Of a DNA stretch of 64,000 nucleotides, positions 13,103 to 24,038 are shown one piece after another. The notes beneath the pieces are model-generated. The model was not told the DNA's origin. It did no database searches and saw only the letters and a program-made list of their open reading frames with translations. The position numbers were made by a program, and so were the translations under genes. Within the stretch, counting starts at the first letter, position 1. Every line of letters begins with the position of its first letter. This stretch comes from Plasmodium coatneyi (Eukaryota; Apicomplexa; Aconoidasida; Haemosporida; Plasmodiidae), in contig NC_033562.1 in assembly GCF_001680005.1 (NCBI RefSeq), forward strand, positions 744,001 through 808,000. Reading direction: 5' to 3'.

Positions 13103-13207
13103 GGGGAATTTTTTTTTTTTTTTTTTTTTTTTTCATTTTTTACGAATTTTTTTTTACTTCCTTTTGCGTGGCTTTTGTTCCCTTTTTTATTTCCCCCGTC
13201 CGTAAAT

Positions 13208-13471
13208 TTACCCCTTCTTTGCCGAATCGTGAGCCAAGTCCTGGTAGCGAACCCATTTTAGAAACCTCTGCTCCGTGGGATCCCTCCCCCAGTAGCGAAC
13301 AATAGCGAAGTGGCCAAACGAGCGCGAACGGGAAGCCGAAGCAGATGTCTCACGTGTCCCAAGGATATGCCTGTTGAAGCATTTGGCTCCCCTCTCGTTC
13401 ATCCGCATTTTTAAATTATAAGTCCACCACGTTGAGCAGAAAAGGGGAGAAGTAACCCTGTTTCGGCCCAT
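13208..13471 (-). CDS. Small basic hypothetical protein, 87 codons
   Basis: A single open frame from ATG at 13471 to TAA at 13208. It is basic and aromatic (segments such as FGHFAIVRYWGRDP and FLKWVRYQDL), with a second possible start at residue 22. It lies convergent to the small plus-strand gene and divergent from IMPDH, leaving about 160 bases before the IMPDH start. The composition looks protein-like rather than random, but I recognise no domain; a small mitochondrial protein is possible. Confidence 0.4.
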   Translation of the reverse strand: MGRNRVTSPLFCSTWWTYNLKMRMNERGAKCFNRHILGTRETSASASRSRSFGHFAIVRYWGRDPTEQRFLKWVRYQDLAHDSAKKG

Positions 13472-13630
13472 TTAATAGGGGAGTCTTCCGTACGGAGATA
13501 ACTTAACTGTGATTCCAGTAAAATCCTACGTGGGGCTGCCCATATATGCAAACGTGCTTACATTTGGTGACAAGGTTAACTGCCCCTTCGGAATTGCTTT
13601 GCCCAAACTGCATGTTTACGCGTTGGCAGG

Positions 13631-15163
13631 ATGGCGAACGGGTGGCCCGCGGAAAAGGTTTTTGGGGACGTCATGTCCTACACGTATGACGATATTATCT
13701 GCTTGCCTGGGTATATAAACTTCCCAATGAGCGAAATCGACCTGTGCAACAACTTAACTCCGGACATATCTCTGAAGACCCCCTTCATATCCTCCCCCAT
13801 GGATACGGTGACGGAGCATAAAATGTCCATTTCGCTAGCTCTCTGTGGTGGACTAGGTATCATCCACAATAATATGAGTATAGAGAACCAAATAGAAGAA
13901 GTGAAAAAGGTGAAGCGATTCGAAAACGGGTTCATATTCGATCCGTATACATTTTCCCCAGAACACACAGTGGCAGATGTAATCGCAACGAAAAATAAAG
14001 TTGGCTATAAGTCATACCCCATAACAGTAGATGGAAAAGTGGGTTCAAAATTAGTTGGAATAATTACAGGGGTAGACTATCTCTACCTCACAGATAAAAC
14101 GAGAAAAATAAAAGACATCATGACAACAGATGTCGTTACGGGAAATTACCCAATCAATTTGTCAGATGCAAATAAAGTTCTGTGTGAAGAAAAAAAAAGC
14201 GTCCTACCAATTGTAAATAGCAATTATGAGTTAATAGCTCTTGTGTGCAGAAACGACATGCACAAGAATAAAATATTCCCGCATGCATCTAAAAGCCAAA
14301 ATAAGCAACTCATCGTAGGAGCGTCCATTTCGACGAGAGAACATGATTTGGAGAGAGCCGACCAGCTCATAAAAAATATGATAGACATAATTTGCATAGA
14401 CTCCTCTCAAGGGAATAGCATATACCAAATTGATACCATTAAAAAGATTAAAGGAGCTCACCCACATATCCCCATAATTGGGGGAAATGTGGTTACGTGT
14501 GATCAAGCCAAAAATTTAATAGATGCAGGAGCTGATGTGTTGCGAATTGGTATGGGTAGTGGTTCTATCTGTACTACACAAGATGTATGCGCCATTGGAA
14601 GAGCACAAGGAACAGCTGTCTACCATGTAAGTAATTATGCACACACAAGAAATATTAAAACGATTGCTGATGGGGGGATCAAAAATTCTGGAAATATTGT
14701 TAAAGCTCTATCCATCGGTGCAGATTTCGTTATGATGGGTAACCTCCTAGCCGCAACGGAAGAAAGTTGTAGTGATTACTATTTTGAAAATAATGTGCGT
14801 CTAAAAATTTACAGAGGAATGGGTAGCATGGAGGCCATGTATAACAAAGGATTCAATTCGAAAAGTAGATACCTTGTGGAGGAACGAAAAAATGATCCAC
14901 TCTGTGATCACAATGAAGAAATAAAAGTTTCGCAAGGGGTATCAGCTAGCTTAGTGGATAAAGGATCTGTTCTAAATTTGATTCCCCATCTTGTTAAGGC
15001 TGTTAAGCATGGCTTCCAAAGCATGGGTATTAAGAGCATCCCTGAATTGCACTCCAAACTGTACTCGGGGGATCTGAAGTTTGATGTGCGCTCCTTCAAC
15101 ACCATCAAGGAAGGACGCATAAGCGACAACCTTATATTCACCAATAAGAAGTTCACGCCGTGA
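13631..15163 (+). CDS. IMPDH: Inosine-5'-monophosphate dehydrogenase
   Basis: Single exon, 510 residues. It oxidises IMP to XMP with NAD+, the committed step of guanine nucleotide synthesis; Plasmodium cannot make purines de novo and relies on salvaged hypoxanthine feeding this step. The TIM-barrel N-terminal part contains TPFISSPMDTVTE. A two-CBS (Bateman) region spans about 100-215. The catalytic loop GMGSGSICTTQD places the nucleophilic cysteine at Cys314. The IMP-binding IADGGIKNSG and MMGNLLA segments and the mobile flap (YRGMGSMEAM) follow. Length matches other IMPDHs, and all key motifs seem intact. Confidence 0.97.
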   Translation: MANGWPAEKVFGDVMSYTYDDIICLPGYINFPMSEIDLCNNLTPDISLKTPFISSPMDTVTEHKMSISLALCGGLGIIHNNMSIENQIEEVKKVKRFENGFIFDPYTFSPEHTVADVIATKNKVGYKSYPITVDGKVGSKLVGIITGVDYLYLTDKTRKIKDIMTTDVVTGNYPINLSDANKVLCEEKKSVLPIVNSNYELIALVCRNDMHKNKIFPHASKSQNKQLIVGASISTREHDLERADQLIKNMIDIICIDSSQGNSIYQIDTIKKIKGAHPHIPIIGGNVVTCDQAKNLIDAGADVLRIGMGSGSICTTQDVCAIGRAQGTAVYHVSNYAHTRNIKTIADGGIKNSGNIVKALSIGADFVMMGNLLAATEESCSDYYFENNVRLKIYRGMGSMEAMYNKGFNSKSRYLVEERKNDPLCDHNEEIKVSQGVSASLVDKGSVLNLIPHLVKAVKHGFQSMGIKSIPELHSKLYSGDLKFDVRSFNTIKEGRISDNLIFTNKKFTP

Positions 15164-16677
15164 TGGGTGCGTACATACCTTCGCTATTACAATGTATACC
15201 TTTGCTATCACTGTACCAATATATCACCCCACCGGGAGAGACCCAAGTGAAGCACAATAAAGGACTTCCCCTACGCGCTTACACCGAGCGCAGCTTATTC
15301 GAAAAAAAAAAAAAAAAAAAAACTAATCAGCCATAACTCCAATTCGACGGTGCGATGTATTTAGGACACATCACACAGGCTGACATCATGCGTGACAGCG
15401 GTTCTTCATTTTTTAACGCGAGCACATTTTTTTCTTTTTTCTTTTTTTGACAACATTTTAAGCAAAACAATTTGGCTACACACACATACACGTGCGTAGA
15501 ATGAGTTTACAAGGAAAAAAAATGATCGTTATCTTCACGTGCTGCTGGGCACGTCCCGCTCACATTGGAGGATTCACCTGGATGTTCCCACGTGCAGATG
15601 GTTAAGCGGCCGTTTTTTGTGTAAAAAAAAAAATAAACATCACATTAGGGTTCCTTTAAGAGAAAAAGAAGCAAAAAGGTTGCCATTTCTCACTTGTGGG
15701 AAAACACTCCCCCCCAAAAGGATAAATTAAAATGGGAACAAAAAAGCGTTTGAGCCAGTTCGGCCAGTTCGTTTCGCCGCTCTCAATGTGGCAACTGCGT
15801 AACCGTGGTGACCGCGTTTGCTTATGTTCCTTTTTTTTTTTGTCTTTCCTTTCTTAAATTGTCACCCAGCGTTAAACCTTCCTGCGAACAGCTCCCCCAC
15901 AAGATCCATTTCGCCAAAATGAAAAAGGATTACTACAAAATTTTTTGAAAAAAGTTTGCGAATTGGAATAATGTAAGCACAAATCACAGAATGGAACAGT
16001 TTAGCCTTTTGCAAGCGCAGGCGGGGGAATAAACAATTATGGGGTCGGTAGGTAGTTAAAAAAAAAACATACCAACAAGTTTGGCAGGCACAACAAGAAT
16101 GAGAAAATTACGCGGTAACAACGATCGCTGCGCAGCAGTAAACGCCGGGCAACTGCCCACATCGTCCCACACTACAGTTATGCGCGTTAATTCTTGTCGG
16201 TTGGAAGGAGCGGTGGGTACCCGTTCTCGTCTACATTTCGTTCATTCTCATTTAGGTAACCACAAAGTACAAAACAAATAGACGCGGAAATCGCGTCGTG
16301 CGTGAATGGGTGTCTAAACCAAATGGAGAAAGAAAAAAAAAAGTGGACAAAAATGCACCCCATCGATTGGTACGAGCACCCGCGCAAAATTTTACAAAAT
16401 TGAAAAAAATTATGAACAAGCAAGGTGAAATGGCGCTGTGTGCCTTCCATTTTGGCTAGCTCCACGAAAAAAAAAAAAAAAAAAAAAAACACACACAAGT
16501 GAAAATGCGAATGGGTAAAGAGGTACAAACAGGTACGAAGAGGCGCAGGGTAATATGCCCACAATGGAACAAAATAACAGCACAACAGGGGGTAAAGCGA
16601 ATAAGCAAAAAAAGAAACGTTGCATACAGTACGCAGGGCAGAGTGTAACGGCAGGGGGTACTTCTCCTCCCCCCCGC
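15164..16677. other. Convergent intergenic region (IMPDH / CRAL-TRIO gene)
   Basis: About 1.5 kb between two stop codons, so mainly 3' UTRs and terminators. Homopolymers lie near 15301 and 16467. A 34-codon ORF beginning near 15501 has no support. Nothing else seen. Confidence 0.6.
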
Positions 16678-18252
16678 TCAGTGGTTCACCTGGATCATCG
16701 TACCCACCCAGGTGTCCACGTAACCAACGAGCTTCTTATAATACATCTCGTCGTACTTATAGTAGAGCGATGTGGAGGGGAAGAAAATGCAGGAATCGTC
16801 CGACGCGGTTTTCTCCTTGTCGGCGTTTTTATCGAAATGCTTCATGACGTGTGTATCAATATGGTCGTACATCAAGTTGATGTTTTTTTTATTTATAAAA
16901 ATAATTTTCTTCAATGTGTGATTATCGATAAACATATTAAAAAGGGACCAAACTTTTTTAAAAAAGGAGGGGACATTTATAACATAAATTCTGTACAAAA
17001 CATCCGTGTAAAATTCGTTAAAAATGTTAATAATTTTTTTAATGCAATCCACGCTGATCATATTATTTAATTCAAATTTCTGGCAATCCACAATGATGAC
17101 TAGCTGCAAACTTGACTCGTCCAATTGGGCCTTCCATTCCGTGTTGCCATTCTCAGGATTTGCTTTCCCCTTTTCTTCGTAACATTTTGAGTAGTCAATG
17201 CTGTTCATGCACATGTCCACGTGATAAACGAGCAGCAAAAAAAGTTCATCCTCCCGCATGTTTAATTTTTCCTGTATTTTTATATAAAGCATGGGCCTCG
17301 ATTTCTTGTCACAGCCGCACCTGAAAATGTTGGTCTTCATTAAAATGTCCTTAATGTGCACGGGGTTGATGAAGGTGTTGTCTCGATCCCCGGTGCTGCT
17401 CACCGTCGTCGCTGTTGCGGCTGGCATAGCCGGCATGGCCTCGTCCTTCCCCCGTTCCATAGAGCTTGTACCCCTCTTTATCTTCCACTGGCTTTTGTTA
17501 AAAATCGAAAAAGTCATTTGTCTCCACAAAATAAATTTTATAATTTTATTCGAAGTTTTTAGCAAATTATAATCGTACGTGTCGAGAAAGCGCAAAATGG
17601 TGATGTCACTAAGGAAGTATAAATCACTGTAAAAAATATTTATTTTTTTTTTCTCTTCATTTTGTTCACTGTTGGAGAAAAAGTTTCCCAACCAGTTGAC
17701 GCTGCTTTTTATTTCATTGTAGGTGTCTTCGATTTTGTTCCCCAGGACAACTCCCAACTCATTGTTCAGCAGGTCGTACGTCTTTTTTCCTTTTTCCTTT
17801 CCCTTTGTGTTGCCATCATTGGACAAGGTTGTGACCCCCTCGGCTGTCTCGCCCGCACTGTCGACCTCCCCCCCCACGGTCCTTTTTTCCGTGCTGACGG
17901 ATTTCCCCATTTGGTACCCATAATTCTTATACGCAATGGTGTATAATTCTTTTTTTAATCTCATGAAGGTATTCACCTGTTCCTTTTTTCTGTTCCCTAG
18001 AGCGATGTTACTATACATGACATTATCTTTCTGCAGAAATGCCACCTGTTCATTTTTTATGTCGTAGTAATCATGCCTCTGCGTTATGTCCGTCCCTACG
18101 TATTTGTACCTGTCCTCCTCATTCATAAAGTCCATGTCGTAGTCCAAGAACTTGTCCAAATTCATGGGATGCTTCCCTTCGCTCGTAGCTGCCTCATCGT
18201 TGTTATTGTTGTTGTTGTTGTCGATGGAGATGAAACTTTCGCAGTCACTCAT
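16678..18252 (-). CDS. CRAL-TRIO (Sec14-like) domain protein
   Basis: Single exon of 524 residues starting at the ATG at 18252; the open frame continues upstream without an ATG. An asparagine run (seven or more Asn) lies near residue 12. A helical segment around FLDTYDYNLLKTSNKIIKFI resembles the CRAL-TRIO N-terminal helix, with its typical L-R/K-aromatic 'ILWRQ' end. After a low-complexity insertion come SRPMLYIKIQ, LVIIVDCQKFELNN, YRIYVINVPSFFKKVWSLFN and HTLKKIIFINKKN, which follow the Sec14 order of ligand-pocket strands and the gate helix. This family moves phosphatidylinositol or other lipids between membranes. The ligand is not predictable here. Two low-complexity inserts (about 115-160 and 275-315) are typical of the genus. 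Confidence 0.78.
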   Translation of the reverse strand: MSDCESFISIDNNNNNNNDEAATSEGKHPMNLDKFLDYDMDFMNEEDRYKYVGTDITQRHDYYDIKNEQVAFLQKDNVMYSNIALGNRKKEQVNTFMRLKKELYTIAYKNYGYQMGKSVSTEKRTVGGEVDSAGETAEGVTTLSNDGNTKGKEKGKKTYDLLNNELGVVLGNKIEDTYNEIKSSVNWLGNFFSNSEQNEEKKKINIFYSDLYFLSDITILRFLDTYDYNLLKTSNKIIKFILWRQMTFSIFNKSQWKIKRGTSSMERGKDEAMPAMPAATATTVSSTGDRDNTFINPVHIKDILMKTNIFRCGCDKKSRPMLYIKIQEKLNMREDELFLLLVYHVDMCMNSIDYSKCYEEKGKANPENGNTEWKAQLDESSLQLVIIVDCQKFELNNMISVDCIKKIINIFNEFYTDVLYRIYVINVPSFFKKVWSLFNMFIDNHTLKKIIFINKKNINLMYDHIDTHVMKHFDKNADKEKTASDDSCIFFPSTSLYYKYDEMYYKKLVGYVDTWVGTMIQVNH

Positions 18253-18945
18253 TTTGGCATGCGGAAAGCAACAAAAAGGAAAAAAAAAAAATACTTTTAC
18301 AATAGGTGAAGCCAATTGGGAAGAGTTTTACTGTCCGAATTGTCCCCACTGCACTGTTGTCACATGCCACGATGCACACCCCTCCCTCTTAGCAGCATTC
18401 GCAACGCGTCTGTAAAGGTGTTGGTCCCCTCAGTGGTCGGTACGTGTGCTTTTCCCCTTTGAGGATGCGTCCCTGTGCGTATGCAGTCTGGCTGGCACCA
18501 CACTCATCGGTGGAAATTCTTCGCTAACTGCCCTGTAACGCTCGGCGGTTTCCTCCAAAACGAGGGGATAATTCTGCACAGGGGCACGTGGAACGGGGAG
18601 ACACCTTCAAAAACAAAACAAAAAAAAAAAGAGGAAAAGAGAGAAACACACAATAAAAGGGACAAATCAAAGTCATCTGAAGCGAAGCGATATTACGTGC
18701 AACAAAAGGAAGAAACATGGGTCATCTGCAGTCGCTCATATTTTCACGTTCATGTTAACCGTGGTGATCTAAATGAAACCAGCGCGTGCTAAAAAATTGC
18801 GCATTTATGTTGGACGGACGGACGCATACCACATTTAAAACATCGCATGGCATTTTCTTTTTTCCTGCAAGTTTGCATTTTTAAAAAAAAAAAAAATACC
18901 CCGATGAAGTAACTCCTAATAAATATTCTCGCGGCAAAATTTTGT

Positions 18946-18979
<34 letters not shown>

Positions 18980-19679
18980 TGTCCCCGAATATGAAGCAAC
19001 TGTGGCAAAAAAGGGGCTGATCGGATTGGCGTGAATGACACGTCCGAGTTTTCTTAACCGTTTGTGAAAACATTTATACATTTTTGTAGAAAGGGATATG
19101 CATTCGTGAGTGTATTACTCTATACGTTTGTTCCGCTTGGCGTTTCCGCACGTATGCACATCGTCGGGAAAAAACAAACACTTAATTCAGCGCCTTGCGT
19201 GGTTACATATGCCATACGGAGATGGGAGAGCACCCCGTGGTGAACAGACCCTCCAGTTCACGCAATTACAAGGGATAATGTAAACAAAGAGACGCACAAC
19301 GTTCACTCCTGGGGGGAATGTGCCCCTTTTTGTGTGTATGTGTGTGTGCGTGCTGCGTAACCCTACTTATGCCCCATAGCGATAACCGACACCAACATTG
19401 GAGTGTCCCCCTCGAGCATACAACATCCCGAAAGGGTAAGACAAAAAAGTTAATTTTTACGCCACGCTAACCCCACTGTGTGTAATCCACCGCGTGTAAC
19501 CCATTTGGTTTAAAAAAATGCAGATGAGACCGGTGTGTACGTGGGGGAGGGCAGACTTCCTGGAAACAGTTGCACACACGAAAAAAAAAAAAAATTCAAA
19601 AGGGGGAAAAAATGAACAAGTGCAAATATTGAGTAAATGAGAAAAATTCCAAACATATTTTTCTAACCCCCCTGGGGGG
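18253..19679. other. Upstream region of the CRAL-TRIO gene
   Basis: Between two minus-strand genes; holds the CRAL-TRIO promoter and the 3' flank of the 1172-residue gene. A long T tract is near 18948-18978 and a TG-rich stretch near 19330. A 103-codon plus-strand ORF ending at 18792 has a lysine-rich random-looking composition and I do not call it. Confidence 0.55.
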
Positions 19680-22600
19680 CTACGCCTGGAAGGTGAGCGG
19701 TGCGTGCCGCCGAATGAAGCGCCACACGTTTGCATCTGTCACCTCGGGGAAATGCGCAAAGAAGGACTTAAAAATGTTTACCCCGCTGGGATAATCACTA
19801 CCATTGTGAACCCCCTGGATATGTATTATGTGCTTAATTATGAGGACCAACGTTCTCATGATATGTCTGTTGTATAATTTTTTGTGAATTAATTGGCGTA
19901 TCAACGAGAGAAGCTCCGCCATTTGGGCCCCATATATGTAGGCACTATGGTAGTAGAACACACTTTCGCGTAGCTTAGAGAAAAAGTCTTCTACATTGAA
20001 CAGGATGAAGTGGACAATGGGCAAATTTAGATGTTCCTGCTTTTCGTTGTGGTAGGTTAGGAATGCTTGCAGGAAGAGCCGTGCGTCTCGGAAGTTGTAT
20101 GGCCGCCTGTTCACTCGTCGGTACGCCTCGCGTGGGTCACTCGATATACTGTCACTGCGAATCTTGTCACAGGAGATATTTTCACAGGAGATATTTTCAC
20201 TAGAGTTACTCTCACTACAGTTGTTTTCATTGGAGTGCCCACATAGGCGCCTATACAGGTGGTAGAAGAACGTCTGGGCAAAGGCGCAGACGTGCTCGTT
20301 CTGCTTCTCCCGGACGAGGCTCAAAATGTTCAGCAGGTACGTGTGGGGGTGCGTGCTAAACTGGTGAAGGTCGTGTTTGGCCAGGATTTCCAAAATTCGC
20401 GTCATCCGCCCGGTCAGCACTTTGAACACGTCATAATTTTCGGACTTCAATTTTTGCAGGTTACAAATGTGAATGAAAAAAAAAATGTCGTAGATATTTT
20501 CTAAGTTCAGTGCACCTGAAAACTGGTCCAGAAGAAAAAAAAACTTTTTCCACGATTCAACCAAATCTATTTGAAAAAAGGACACATACTTGAATGCCTT
20601 AATAATAATGTAGAGGTCCTCATACATGTAGTAGGCGTACTGGTCAATGAAGGAAAAAATATTTGTCTCGATTAAGTCAGAGGATACTTCTGATACGATT
20701 CGAAGGACGTCGGCGTTTTTGTAGTAGAGGAGACTCAGTAGGTACATGTTGTAGACAAATTTGAGCAGGTGGACATTTTTAAACTTTACAAAAATGTGTA
20801 TGTCGTGTGTGAAGTCGTATAAAAACTGGGGGTCCCTGAACGATTGGCTGCTCAGGAGGTGCTTCCTCTGGAGGGCACGCATTTCACTTCTGCATGAGAG
20901 TAGGCGTGGTAAGGTGTCCAGACTGGGGGGGGTTCCCCCACTGGGTTGATCCCTCAGCAGGACGTAACGACTGTGAGAGAACAGACGCCGATGGTAATCC
21001 CGAAACAAGACGGACCGCCTATACCCCAGTATGAAAAAGGAGAGCACCCGGTTTATCTGAAAATCCTTCAGCAAACTCTTCCGTTGGAGCAACTCGTTCT
21101 TGCAGCGGGTCATGAGTGTGCTGTACTGCTTTCCATATTGCAGTTTCTCGGAGTTAAAAAAAATGGCTAACACATCTTCCACTTGGAACAAGGAAAGGTT
21201 GCCCAAAAATAAATCCACCAACCTTTGCACAGTTTCCTCCTCTTGGGAAAACTTACCAATCATTAAGTACTGCAAAAAACTGTATAGGAATTTTATGTCC
21301 TTCTTCCTCTGCTGCAGGTGCTCGTTCTCCAGGTAGGCCATGTAATTTTCTTTGTTTTTTTTTTGTTCTTTCGTTTTGGAGTCGTAAAAGAGGACATCGC
21401 AAATGTCGCTGCTGCGTGAGTGGGTTTTCCCACTTTGCATACTTTGAATTGCACGTTCGGTGTCCTTGGCAAAATGGGCCAGTAGGAGGGACGCTGCACC
21501 ATGAACACCGTCAGTAGGACCGACGTACCTGTGCTTCACCAGCAGCGGCACGAGCAACTTGAAGTGACCAAAGTGCAGTTTAGACAGGTTGGACCGGTCA
21601 ACACGCACAAGTTCAAAGATCCTGCTCAAAATGGAAAGGTTAATTTTCTTGTGCACCTCACTCCCGTAGTAAGAGTACTCATTCAGGTACGCCAACAAAA
21701 CCACCAAGGAGTCAATACAGAACAGGTGAAGCGACTGAGACATTATTAAGAATAGCAAATTGTAAATATTTAAATTCACGTAAAATAATTTCAACCTGTT
21801 CATATATTTTAGTAAAAAGATAATATTCCTACTGTTCAAAGTTATTGTCCTTTGCATACTCTTTTCACCTGAACTGTTCATATTTTTTCTGAACATGTAC
21901 AGGTAAAATTTCAACACCTGTTCAAAGGTATCCGTTAAAAACGCAAATCTTCTGTCATATATATATTCCATCATGTTTGCATTTTTAAATCGGTAAATAT
22001 ACATGAACATATACATAATGTTTATTATGTTTTTTGGTTTTTTTTCACTGAACAGTTCCAATAGTGCACTCACGCTTTGGCTCTTTTTTATCTGTTCATT
22101 GATCTGCTTAACCGCATCGTCCACTTTAAACATGTCTATGAATTTGCTCCGTATCAGTTTGTTCACCGTCTCGTCGTCCGTGCTGCGTCTTTTGATTTCC
22201 TCCTCCACGTGTCTCTCAAAGGGCCGTCCTCCCTCCATCCCTCCTTCATCGCTATACCAACCATTATCGATATTGCCATTTCCATTTCCATCCGTTGTGA
22301 CGCTCCCCTGAGCGAACGTCCCCTCCACCTGACGTACCGCCTCGTCCATGTCACTGCCTCGTTCCAGGTCAAACTCGCGTCGGATGCTCCTCAAGAAGTG
22401 CACGCTTTCGAGTTGGTCCTCCCCAGTGTCACCATGCTCTATATTAACCTCTTCACTTGTGGCACCCCTTAACTTATTCTCCTCCCCCCTTTCCGATGAC
22501 AACTCCCCCCCTTGTAGATCCTCCCGACCGAAACGTCTATCCCTGCGTCCCTTGTAAAAAGGCCCCTGGAAGTCATTTTGGTAGTTACTCAAAAAATCAT

Positions 22601-23198
22601 TCATGGTGTTCACGTCCACTCGATCGACTAGCTTCTCTTCTTCTTCCCCCACTGAAAACTTATCCTTTAGGAGGATCTTTTCAGGCAGGTATTCCTTACC
22701 CTTAAGAACCCTCTCATAGTCGTAGCTGTATGGCATGGTCTCCTTCTTCCCCTCAGAGGAAGTTTCTCCCTTAGTGTTCGCTTCCCTGTCTGTATCTATC
22801 CGATCCCCTTCCTCCTCCGTCCTGTTCCGGACCAAATTAGCTAAGCTCCTGGGGTCCCTCTCATAGTTACAAAAATTCACCTCAAGAAGTTCCTTCTCAC
22901 TTATGGCGTCCATTTCTTCCTCTTTCCTTCTCTCTTCTTCCTCCACCTGCTTCTGCTCCTCGTCTTCATCATTAAATATTTTATCCAGTTCTCTAAAAAA
23001 ATTCTCATAATATTCTTTTTCTTTATCTTTTTTTTTTTTCCTTGCGTAGTTCCTATTTATCTTGCTTCTGTTCTCATGTCTAGGTGTAGGGTGGGCAATC
23101 CCGTTTAGGTACCCCTGGTGGGGATACCTCTTCCTGCACTGGAAGCTCTGCGTTAGCAACAGTAGCAGCTGAGCTACATAGAAAGTTGTTCCCCACAT
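19680..23198 (-). CDS. Large helical protein with N-terminal signal sequence
   Basis: Single exon, 1172 residues, starting at the ATG at 23198 because the upstream frame has no ATG. MWGTTFYVAQLLLLLTQSFQ is a likely signal peptide, followed by a basic stretch, a layout compatible with apicoplast import. Residues about 50-380 are acidic and low-complexity. From about 390 onward the protein is made of leucine- and aromatic-rich helical repeats, including segments like LVVLLAYLNEYSYYGSEVH and VLSFFILGYRRSVLFRDYHR. These recall the heptatricopeptide-type repeats of apicomplexan organellar RNA-binding (RAP) proteins, but I see no RAP domain at the end. A short tandem repeat (ENISC) sits near residue 1020. 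The repeat assignment is my inference. Confidence 0.72.
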   Translation of the reverse strand: MWGTTFYVAQLLLLLTQSFQCRKRYPHQGYLNGIAHPTPRHENRSKINRNYARKKKKDKEKEYYENFFRELDKIFNDEDEEQKQVEEEERRKEEEMDAISEKELLEVNFCNYERDPRSLANLVRNRTEEEGDRIDTDREANTKGETSSEGKKETMPYSYDYERVLKGKEYLPEKILLKDKFSVGEEEEKLVDRVDVNTMNDFLSNYQNDFQGPFYKGRRDRRFGREDLQGGELSSERGEENKLRGATSEEVNIEHGDTGEDQLESVHFLRSIRREFDLERGSDMDEAVRQVEGTFAQGSVTTDGNGNGNIDNGWYSDEGGMEGGRPFERHVEEEIKRRSTDDETVNKLIRSKFIDMFKVDDAVKQINEQIKKSQSVSALLELFSEKKPKNIINIMYMFMYIYRFKNANMMEYIYDRRFAFLTDTFEQVLKFYLYMFRKNMNSSGEKSMQRTITLNSRNIIFLLKYMNRLKLFYVNLNIYNLLFLIMSQSLHLFCIDSLVVLLAYLNEYSYYGSEVHKKINLSILSRIFELVRVDRSNLSKLHFGHFKLLVPLLVKHRYVGPTDGVHGAASLLLAHFAKDTERAIQSMQSGKTHSRSSDICDVLFYDSKTKEQKKNKENYMAYLENEHLQQRKKDIKFLYSFLQYLMIGKFSQEEETVQRLVDLFLGNLSLFQVEDVLAIFFNSEKLQYGKQYSTLMTRCKNELLQRKSLLKDFQINRVLSFFILGYRRSVLFRDYHRRLFSHSRYVLLRDQPSGGTPPSLDTLPRLLSCRSEMRALQRKHLLSSQSFRDPQFLYDFTHDIHIFVKFKNVHLLKFVYNMYLLSLLYYKNADVLRIVSEVSSDLIETNIFSFIDQYAYYMYEDLYIIIKAFKYVSFFQIDLVESWKKFFFLLDQFSGALNLENIYDIFFFIHICNLQKLKSENYDVFKVLTGRMTRILEILAKHDLHQFSTHPHTYLLNILSLVREKQNEHVCAFAQTFFYHLYRRLCGHSNENNCSESNSSENISCENISCDKIRSDSISSDPREAYRRVNRRPYNFRDARLFLQAFLTYHNEKQEHLNLPIVHFILFNVEDFFSKLRESVFYYHSAYIYGAQMAELLSLIRQLIHKKLYNRHIMRTLVLIIKHIIHIQGVHNGSDYPSGVNIFKSFFAHFPEVTDANVWRFIRRHAPLTFQA

Positions 23199-24038
23199 TT
23201 TGGCATGCACCACGTAGTTTCGCTCCCTTGGCCTCCTCACACCTTCTCCTCTTTTTCACCTGGACCTCCTACCCCCTCCCCCCCCGGTTGAACACACACA
23301 CCTATTTACGCGTCGATGCGTATGGACCTACTCCCCCCCTTTCTGCTTGCACACAGACGCTCATGGTTGCACTAGCATCAAATTACCACCTACAGGGGAA
23401 GGTACGCTCATCTTCCCGTCGCGCGAATAAGTGGGATACAAAAAAAAGAAAAAAAAAGGACGTAACAGTCAGGTTATATGCAAGTAACATATTATTGCCC
23501 TTGGGGTTACAAACGAACGGGCAATTCATCACCTAGTGAATCTTTCTTTTTTCATTAACCTCATTGACACCGCTGCCAGTTAGCCTAAACGGTGTAAACC
23601 ATAGGAGGTGCAAAATTTTTTTTTCATAAAAATAGAAAGTACGGAGAGTAACCATTGGGGTTCGAAGCCGCACTTGGAAAAGGCTCATACACCACAGTGG
23701 AACACGTGCCCGCAATGCCACTCGTGCAGATTCTTGGAACGAAATTCCCCTCAAATGGGGGTACCTTCTGTGCATAAGGGAAAATTGCCTCCCCGTGTTG
23801 GCTACTCCACTTGCATTTCGCCATGACATGATTTTTTTTCACTTTTTTTTTTTTTTTGGGGGGGAGAAAATTTTTACAAAAATGAAGAAGATAATTGTTA
23901 GCAATGTTGATCCGGTTCAAATGGGGTCGGTGTACATTAGGTTGCAATTTCCAAGGTGTGCTCACGCCGGGGCCAGATGAGTAGCCCCTACTGGTAACAG
24001 CGCTGCCTCCAATGGGGAGGTGACCGATTAAGGTACAT
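23199..24038. other. Upstream region of the 1172-residue gene
   Basis: Holds its promoter and the 3' flank of the ARL gene. A T/G homopolymer pair is near 23837-23865. A 32-codon ORF at 23882 is noted but not called. Confidence 0.5.

Noticed and set aside
18481..18792. ORF of about 103 codons upstream of the CRAL-TRIO gene
   Set aside because: Lysine/serine-rich and random-looking; much of it comes from translating A-rich promoter DNA.
23882..23980. 32-codon ORF starting MKKIIVSNVD
   Set aside because: Too short, with no neighbouring exon and no recognisable composition bias.
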